The notes under the pieces are model-generated. The model was not told where the DNA came from. It ran no database searches and saw only the letters and a list, made by a program, of their open reading frames with translations. The position numbers and the translations under genes are program-made. Below are positions 51,601 through 60,600 of a DNA stretch of 64,000 bases, one piece after another. Source of the DNA: Meandrina meandrites (lineage: Eukaryota; Cnidaria; Anthozoa; Scleractinia; Meandrinidae); assembly GCA_963693305.1 (NCBI GenBank), contig OY855905.1, positions 3,582,701-3,646,700 of the forward strand, in the 5' to 3' direction. Within the stretch, counting starts at the first letter, position 1. Each line of letters opens with the position of its first letter.

Positions 51601-54600
51601 CTGTTGGATGGCATGGATGGCTGAAGGAACTCGCATGTTTGAGAACAACAGCTGTTCCCAGATGTTTTAATCCTCCAGGGTTCGGAGCAGTTGTCAATGT
51701 GCAGTTACACCATTTCTCAGATGCGTCTGAATATGGATACAGAGCAGCATCGTATCTCCGAATTGTCAACCACAAAGGTGTTACGCATTGTTCGTTTGTT
51801 CTTGGTAAATCTCGCGTGACCCCCCTGAAAGTGGTGTCCATACCGCGCCTTGAGTTGGCAGCAGCAGTTGTTGCTGTGAAATTGAACTGCCTAATTCGAA
51901 GCGAGCTCGAGTATCCAATACACGACACGATCTATTGGACGGATTCTACCGTAGTCTTGCAGTACATTCGCAATGAATCAAGAAGATTTCAGACCTTTTG
52001 TTGCCAACAGAGTCGCGATGATACACGATGGATCCACACCATGTCAATGGCGACACGTCGACACATGTGCAAACCCCGCTGACATAGCGTCCAGAGGGGC
52101 GAGAGGTTCCGAAGTACATAAGATGGAAACTTGGCTTCATGGCCCAAAGTTTCTATGGAAGGAAGAGGAAGATTGGCCCGAGAAACCCCTTCAGTTGCCA
52201 GAATTGTCCGAAGATGACAGTGAATGTCGAAAAGGCTCTGGTCGTGCGAACATGGTTGTGCATGACAAAATATTGGAACCATTGCTGTCTCGTTACTCAT
52301 CGTGGGACAGTCTCCGAAAGGCCATAGCCTGGCTTATACGTTACAAGAAGTATCTGGTTGGCAGCGTCACCAAGGACGCAGACAGCATTATCAAAGGACC
52401 TCTGACTGTCGCCGAGGTTATAGCAGCAGAAAGTGTTGTTGTTAAAGCCGTCCAGCATGACGCGTTTCCAGCCGAGCTTGCTGTGGCAAACCAGATAGTT
52501 TCAGGAAACCAGAAGAAGTGCTTTCCACGGTCTAGTCCAATACGCAATTTGAATCCTTTCCTCGCTGAGGGAATACTGAGAGTAGGAGGTCGCCTGGAGA
52601 ATGCACCTGTTTCGTTCGAAACGAAGCACCCTGTTATTCTTCCGGCTAAGCATCACGTCACAAACCTAATCATTCAAAACTGCCATCGCCAACAGGGACA
52701 TTCTGGTCCTTCTCAAGTTCTGGCCTGTATCCGAAAGAGATTTTGGATTGTGCGAGGGCTCTCAGCTGTACGCAGGGTTTTGGCAAGCTGCATGATGTGT
52801 CGCAAGCAAAATGCTCGTCCTGGTGAACAGATTATGGCCCCGCTCCCGGCGGCACGAGTCGCTCCGTCAGATCCCCCGTTTACCCATGTGGGCGTGGACT
52901 ACTTCGGCCCCCTCTTTGTAAAGCAGGGGCGTAGTGAGGTAAAACGTTACGGATGTTTGTTTACATCCCTGACCATGAGGGCGGTGCATATTGAAGTCGC
53001 GCACACGTTAGAAGCAGACTCCTTTATCTTTGCGTATCAGCGTTTTGTCAGTCGCAGAGGGATGCCCAAGGAGATATACAGCGACAATGGCATCAATTTT
53101 ACTGGCGCAGAATGAGAGCTGAGAGAAGCACTGGAGCGACTGGACCAATCCAAAGTCTACAATCGGCTCAGAATGGACAATGTTCAGTGGTTATTTAACC
53201 CTCCCGAGGCCAGCCATCAAGGTGGAATCTGGGAACGTATGATCCGCTCCGTACGAAAGATTTTGGGGGCGTTGTTGAAAGAGCAGCTGGTTAAGGACGA
53301 AACACTGTCAACCCTCTTGTGTGAAGTTGAGAAGATACTCAACGATAGGCCTTTAACCCCCATTAGCGACCATCCAGATGATCCTGAGCCGCTAACGCCA
53401 AACAAACTCCTGCTTCTGAAATCCAATTCCTGCCTTCCGCCGGATGTCTTCAGAAGTCACGACAAGTACAGCAAGCGCAGGCGCCAAGCACAATGCCTAG
53501 CAAACTCATTTTGGAAGAGATGGATGAAAGATTATTTACCTGCACTTCAAGCAAGGCAAAAATGGTGCGCCCCTAGTCGTAACTTCGCCGTAGGTGATCT
53601 GGTTCTCGTCGTCGATGAGAAAACGCCGCGAGGTCGCTGGCCAATGGGCTTGATTGAGGAGGTGTTCCCGGACAGTAAAGGTTACGTACGTCACGTCAAG
53701 GTGAAGACGGCCACATCTGTCTACAAACGAGACATGCAGAAAGATGTGCCTTCTTGAAGGAGTCCAGAACTCATGAACTCTGTTTACCATTGTCACATTA
53801 CGAACTGCGTAATTTACGAAATAAGTTGTTCTTCGTCATATTATGAACTACGTAATTAAGGAATTGGTTACCTTTCGTTATTAGAATTAGCTGTAAGTGT
53901 GTAGCTAATTCGGGGCCGGTGTGGAAACCAATCCCTAGGCCCAGTCCACCGCGATTACGTATCACTCGGCCCAGTCCACCGTGTATATAGTGTTTTTTCG
54001 CGGGTTTTATGCATATTGCTTCTTCACGGAAAGATCAGTTTATGTCTAAGAAGCTACGTTCGTTTATGTCGTCCTTCGTTTCGCCGCGTGTCCAATCGTC
54101 AGGTACATGTCGTTTTTGTCGTTTGTCTTCTCGTATTTCCCTTGTTGTATGCTGTTATTTCTGTTCTTAGTGTAATATTTTTCTTTATTTATGTTCTAGA
54201 AACCACCGGTAATTAAGTTATGTCCTGAAGAATAAATTTACGTTGATCTTGAAATTATATTGTTGGTGCGTTTGCTACACTAGTTATCGGTTCTCGTAAG
54301 ACGTCATCGCCTCCGCATCCATGTATAGTAGTAGTATTTCGCCCTTCACTTGTTCTCAGGAGCATAGGCCATCATCCATGGCCTCCTGTCATGTGCCTCA
54401 CAGTCTAGCTGGTACCAACTCTTGTCCATGGACTTGATCGCTGCTGCTAGCGAACGTCTCCAGGTGTTCCGTGGACGACCTCTTTTACGGGGGCCTTTCC
54501 CCTCCCAGAACTGGTTGCCTTAAACGATTAGTTGATGTTTCAGTAGCAAATCAGAGTTTTTACAGGGTGGGGGTACTGGCCCCTCACACAGCCTCCAATG

Positions 54601-57600
54601 TGGTGAGCCAGGGTGCTTGTTTTGTCTGACCCCTCTCCTGCAGACCCATCCGGCATGGTTGAGCCTGCCAGGAGCACAAGACTTCCTCCGACATAGCTCT
54701 GGGGGTCGCAAGGGCACGTAAGCTTCTCCGCCAGGACAAGGCAAATCACCAGGGGAAGTGCATCCATGCATGGGTGACGTTTCTCTTTTAGTGTGGCTGT
54801 GGCTCACCTATAACCCTAAAAGTCCCTTGTCGTCCGGAAGAAATGACATCCCGAAGTATCCTATATAGAACCTTAAATCATTCCCGCTAAGACTGCCCAA
54901 TACAGTAAGTTTATTTTCACGCTTTTAAGGTAGTTGGACTGACTTTAGCTCAAAAATGAAACACGTCAAATTATTCAAGGATTTGAAAGAAGACATGGAT
55001 TTATCCACATTCTCAAGAGATAAGCTCTCCTTTCTGGCGATATGCAGAATAATTTAGACCCAAAGTCGGTCGCTAGGGCGGCATTTTGAGACGCCATATT
55101 GAATTTATTGTGTGACATGACGCGAAGACGAACCAAAGGTCGTTTTGTGGCTCATTTTGCCGTTGTAAAGACGTTGGAAGACACAAGTTTTGGTTTGCTG
55201 TACTTTCCGTGTGAAATTAACTGCAATGTATTCTGTAAAAGAGGCAAAATGGCCATCATTATATCGGACGAACGTGATTTAGGAAGTGGCATTGTGTTAC
55301 ACTATCGATCATTGCAAAACATCAACTATAAGCCAAAATCAGTCGCTCAGAGCAATTCACGCAGGTTGAATTAAAAGCAGATGGCAAAAATAAACTTAGC
55401 TTATGTCCTTTGTGTGGTCTCTTGGTATTTTGACTCCATTTAATTGCTACATTGAGGTTTATTTCGTTTCTGCAACTCGTGACATAACATTTACATAACA
55501 CCACAAGAATTTGTCGCCCAGCATCCGCCCAGCATGACATTCTTCACAGGATACGTGCGCAGTAGCTCATTACGCCTATTATCCGCTGTGCCCATTAACC
55601 GAGGTCTCAATTTCACATGATAGCATATATGGAAAGGACCGCGCGGCACCCGTATAAAGTGTAATTAATTGATATTTAAGAATATTATGGTGTGCCGGTA
55701 GTAGGCAATACTGCCGATACGCCAAAGCCCCCTGGGTATACACCCTTTAAAAGGAGTTTTGGGAGGGTTTCTACCGGATCAAGAAAATCTTGTCCCCGGT
55801 GGGATTTGAACCCACGACCTCCGGATTAGATCTTCCGACACTCTACCGACTGAGCTACGAGGCCAGACGGGAGTAGGTCGTGGGTTCAAATCCCACCGGG
55901 GTCAAGATTTTCTTGATCCGGTGGAAACCCTCCCAAAACTCCTTTTAAAGGGTGTATACCCAGGGGGCTTTGGCGTATCGGCAGTATTGCCTACTACCGG
56001 CACACCATAATACTCTTAAATATCAATTAATTACTCTCAATTTCACATGGTTGCTATGCATTACGTAATTGTTTACGCCGCCATTTTGACCTTCGACAAT
56101 GGACGAGTGAGATCGTAGATTTTCGGCATTCCTCGCGCTATAATCGGCTCTTTGTTGCCACAAACATTTCGAACAGCGGTTTTCTGAGAAGATTTCAAAA
56201 TGGCGCTCGATAAACATGTTCTTGTGATGCGATATCGGGGATAAACTACCACAAGTTAAGGACCTACGCAGACCGCACTCAAAGGTATTTTATGAATAAA
56301 GATGTAGATTTATCGTATCTGGATGAAACTTGCGTGGTTTATTGTTATGATATGAAAGAAACTTTTCACGGGAACCCTGAGCGAAAGAAGCTTTCTGCGA
56401 AATGTTAGAGCCATGCAATTATTTGTCACGTGTATTAAACTTTACAACTCGATATCTGGAAAATTAAGCGCCCTTCCGCTCAGGGTTCCCGCACGTTTTT
56501 TCCTTTACTGCATGGGAATAGACTCGTGTATTTAATTTTGTTCAGCTTAGAAAATTGAAGCCGTGAAACGATGATCTTTAATTTTTGAGCCCGCAATTCA
56601 AATGGCATTTGTCACCTGAGGTGTGAAAATTGTCACCTCGGACATCAATCTTTTTGAAGCTTAGCTTAAGTTGTCTTAACCTGGTATGTTAAAATAGTTA
56701 GTTGCTTTTTTTATTTTGAACAATTTTCATCTAAAATGGACCTGTTAAAGTCAGTCCAACTACCTAAAAACAAATTAAACTAATCTGAATATACCATGAA
56801 AATCCAGGCAATATGTTGCAGTTGATATGAGAAAAGTTAACAAGTTTGGAAAGAGTTGTTTTCTAGGAGTCGCTTTAGAGCAAAATTTTAAAAATGACAC
56901 GTAACCAGGCAAAACCGTTAACGTTTTAAAAGTAAAACGACGCGCTAAATTCGTCACGCTCCAAGGATAGACGCAAATGATAGTTAACTTTGATTTTTTT
57001 CCTGACACTTTTCGCTCAGCGAGAAACTGTTTCGAGACTGCGTTAACTTCAAAGCTTGTACGCAATTGAATGGTTTCTCCGCATCAATAAACGTAACGGG
57101 ATTGGTTAACATTCACCGGATGACGAACCGTGAACCAATCAGAAACAGGGTCGTAAACGCGTTTGTAGACCATCAAATTCAAAATCGCGCTACTCGCGCA
57201 GTTTCTTACTTGGCCGGGTATATTGAAAATAATAGTGAATTCAATAAAAGGACGTCCTCAGTTACCCCTTAGTTATGAAAGTTTGATAGTTTAAAGGAAA
57301 CCGCAAACTGTTCAAGGCAGCGGGGAGTTCAAGATAACACAGTTGAAGATAGCGAGGTCATTTTAAAGTAAAATTCAATAAAAGCCAAAATAAATGATAT
57401 TTTAATCGAGATAGCGGGAAGCTCGAGATAAACGAGTTCAATTGTAGTAACAACAGTTAAAAATTATGACTCTTTAGTATAACGAATCTTACTTACAGCC
57501 ACTTTAGCTCTGTATTTTGCTGGAAAATACTTTGAGGCAAGGATTGCAATTGATTCTGGTATAGATACCTACAGAATAAAGAGGATCACGTGTATGATTT

Positions 57601-60600
57601 TGTTTTAAGAATTATGTCTCAAAGAAAACGATCGAACGTAAGAGTAGGTGGGTGACTTCTAGACAGACTTTGAAGTCCTAATTAACAGGATAGAAAATTC
57701 AGCGGGCTTTTCCCCTCCCAGAACTGGTTGCCTTAAACGATTAGTTGATGTTTCAGTAGCAAATCAGCACGTTTACAGGGTGGGGGTACTGGCCCCTCAC
57801 ACAGCCTCCAATGTGGTGGGCCAGGGTGCTTGTTTTGTCTGACCCCTCTCCTGCAGACCCATCCGGCATGGTTGAGCCTCCCAGGAGCACAAGGCTCCCT
57901 CCGACACAGCTCTGGGGGCCGCAAGGGCACTCAAGCTTCTCCGCCAGGACAAGACAAATCACCAGGGCACGTGCATCCATTCAGTGGTGACGTTTTTTTT
58001 AGTGTGGCTGTGGCTCACCTATAACCCTAAAAGTCCCTTGTCGTCCGGAAGAAATGACATCCTGAAGTATCCTATATAGAACCTTAAATCGTTCCTGCTA
58101 AGACTGCCCAATACAGTAAGTTTATTTTCACGCTTTTAAAACAAACCAAACTAATTTGAATATACCATGAAAATCCAGGCAATATGTTGCAGTTGATATT
58201 AGAAAAGTTAACAAGTTTGGAAAGAGTTGTTTTCTAGGAGTCGCTTTAGAGCAAAATTTTAAAAATGACACGTAACCAGGCAAAACCGTTAACGTTTTAA
58301 AAGTAAAACGACGCGCTAAATTCGTCACGCTCCAAGGATAGACGCAAATGATAGTTAACTTTGATTTTTTTCCTGACACTTTTCGCTCAGCGAGAAACTG
58401 TTTCGAGACTGCGTTAACTTCAAAGCTTGTACGCAATTGAATGGTTTCTCCGCATCAATAAACGTAACGGGATTGGTTAACATTCACCGGATGACGAACC
58501 GTGAACCAATCAGAAACAGGGTCGTAAACGCGTTTGTAGACCATCAAATTCAAAATCGCGCTACTCACGCAGTTTCTTACTGGGCCCGGTATATTGAAAA
58601 TAATAGTGAATTTAATAAAAGGACGTCCTCAGTTACCCTTTAGTTATGAAAGTTTGATAGTTCAAAGGAAACCGCAAACTGTTCAAGGCAGCATGGAGTT
58701 CAAGATAACACAGTTGAAGATAGCGAGGTCATTTTACAGTAAAATTCAAGAAAATCCAAAAGATTATTGGGAGATTTTGATCGTCGAAGCCAAGAAAGCA
58801 TTACTAAACATCATCTTGATTTGGAAAAACCTATTTTGCATTTACTTTCTACACACTAATTTACATTTGCCCATTTGCCCATGTCAACCACATGATGTTG
58901 CGACTCCAGTACTCCGGTTATAATCAGATGTTTCGTACGAAATTGGTAAGATCAGCGTTGAGTGCCTACGACCGTCTGATAAAACTAGATGCAAGTGGTG
59001 AGACGCCGTTGTACAGGCCAAGAGAGTGGAGAAAGTTGGACCGAGCACGAGAGAAACGGAGAAAGCGTGAGATCTGGTACAAGAAAGGAGGATTTGACAC
59101 AGTAATTTTCGTGCCAGCAACACCAGGCTCCCAGCTTAAACACCGATACATGAGAGAGATCAAGGAGACAGGGTTTAAAGTCAGAGTTGTTGAGCAGTCA
59201 GGTACAACGCTCAAGAGCATGTTACAGAAGTCGGACCCGTTTAAAGCAAAGCGTTGCGCGAGAGTCGATTGTCTGGTCTGCCGAACTGACGGAAAGGGAT
59301 CTTGCCGCAGTACAGGGGTAACTTACGAGCTAGTGTGTCAGGCTTGCCGTGACAAGTACATCGGAGAAACGTCATGAAGTGCTTACACTCGCGGGAGAGA
59401 ACATCAAGGAGGAAGGTTCTTTGATGTGGAGGCATTCTTGTGACAGGCATGAAAGGAACGTTCCGAACTTCGTAATGAATGTATCGGGAACTTTTCGTGA
59501 CGACGCTATGCTGAGGCAGGTCACGGAGTCGATTGTGATTAACAAAATTGACGAAAAGAAGCTTATTAACTCGAAAAATGAGTGAAATCATGTCCGTATC
59601 CCAAGGTCTGTTATCACGCTGTAGCGAACTGAGAAACTCTTGTTTCCAAGTCTTTGTAACAAATAATAAGGACCTGGTGTCGAGTAGTCGTTTTTTTCGT
59701 GTGATGCTACATGGCGTATGTTTATAGCGGAGCTCCCGCGGGCGCCGAAGGCGCCCGCGGGCGGAGCCCCATTGCTATAGAAATTGGTAACCCATCCAGC
59801 CGAGAAAATTTGGATGTCACGTCCGTCCGTCCGTCCGTCCGTCCGTCCGTACGCACGGATTAGGGCTGGGGACGAGTTTGTCTTTGTCCTTGATTTGGAG
59901 TCCTTCTCTGGCAAACAGTAACACAAAAACATTTTTTGGTTTGTCGAGAGTTAACTTATTTGTCGTAGAAATTTGTTAAAACACTGTGTCACTTCAGGTT
60001 GTTTTTTCTCGCGTTTTCTTATTGATCTGGACATTACATTGCAACTTAAACGAAGCGATTGGATGAAAAGGCGCTAAAATAGTTGGTACGTTGTTCACCT
60101 TTCAACCTGAATGAAAGACGTGAAGAGAGCATGCTGGAAAACATAGTGCTTCGTGAATATTTCTCACTCTATTTACTCATCAACTTTATGGAAACCTCAT
60201 GCCAAATGATTTAGGACAACCGCCTAACGGGATGATCCGAAATAATTGTCGACTTGAATACGATATCGGAAAACACCGAGAGTTGAAGCACTGCGGCTGA
60301 CCTTGGCTGAAAAGCTGCTGAAAAGTTAATTGAACTGGAATAAAAGTGAGCTCAGAGCTGGTGAAGTTCACTAAGTGATGGACAAAAGACTGCTAACGAT
60401 CGCTAACAGATCTAACAGCTACACCGCAAGGAAAGGAGAGATCGATCTTCGCCGATAATCAAAACACTGTAAGAACTTATATGTCGGTGGTGTTGGAGTA
60501 AGCTTACAACGAGTGGCGTTTTCTCTTCCGATATTATTGTGCTGGTTTGAAATTTTAGCCCTGCAGAATTTACAAGCCTTCTCCAAACATGAGGTAACAA

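Larger units (their letters stand above)
42986..54279 (+). mobile_element. BEL/Pao LTR retrotransposon (nested insertion in gag, coding broken)
   Basis: Two LTRs of 363 and 360 bp (42986-43348 and 53920-54279) start TGTGGAAACC and end TTTGCTACA. The 5-bp duplication CTAGT lies on both sides (42981-42985 and 54280-54284). Gag, CCHC zinc knuckle, protease, reverse transcriptase, RNase H and integrase follow in BEL order on the + strand. The LTRs differ at roughly a dozen places over 360 bp, so insertion was not recent. Several frameshifts and stops make the copy inactive. It lies antisense in the LGR intron. Confidence 0.9.
54929..56764. mobile_element. 1.84-kb PIF/Harbinger-like non-autonomous insertion
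   Basis: Terminal inverted repeats GGTAGTTGGACTGACTTTA and its complement (19 bp) are flanked by TAA at 54926-54928 and 56765-56767. The duplicated copy near 58132 is uninterrupted (CTTTTAAAACAAACC), proving an insertion. A 3-bp TWA duplication fits PIF/Harbinger. No transposase is present. It contains the tRNA palindrome at 55661-56034. Confidence 0.75.
54490..57690. repeat. Tandem duplication, unit 1 (carries an LRR exon)
   Basis: 54490-54928 plus 56765-57386 match the contiguous 57700-58762. 57380-57690 matches 62040-62345. Together they are one duplicated unit of about 1.36 kb that includes the LRR exon 57497-57568. Unit 1 is interrupted by the insertion at 54929-56764. Confidence 0.8.

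Noticed and set aside
54520..54807. - strand Cys/Pro-rich frame, repeated at 57733-57930
   Set aside because: The reading is not conserved in length between the two duplicate copies and has no recognisable domain. It may be old LINE sequence, but this is unsupported.
55792..55864. Functional tRNA gene
   Set aside because: The eight-base anticodon loop, a mismatch in the acceptor stem and its place inside a palindromic retroposon argue for a tRNA-derived repeat.
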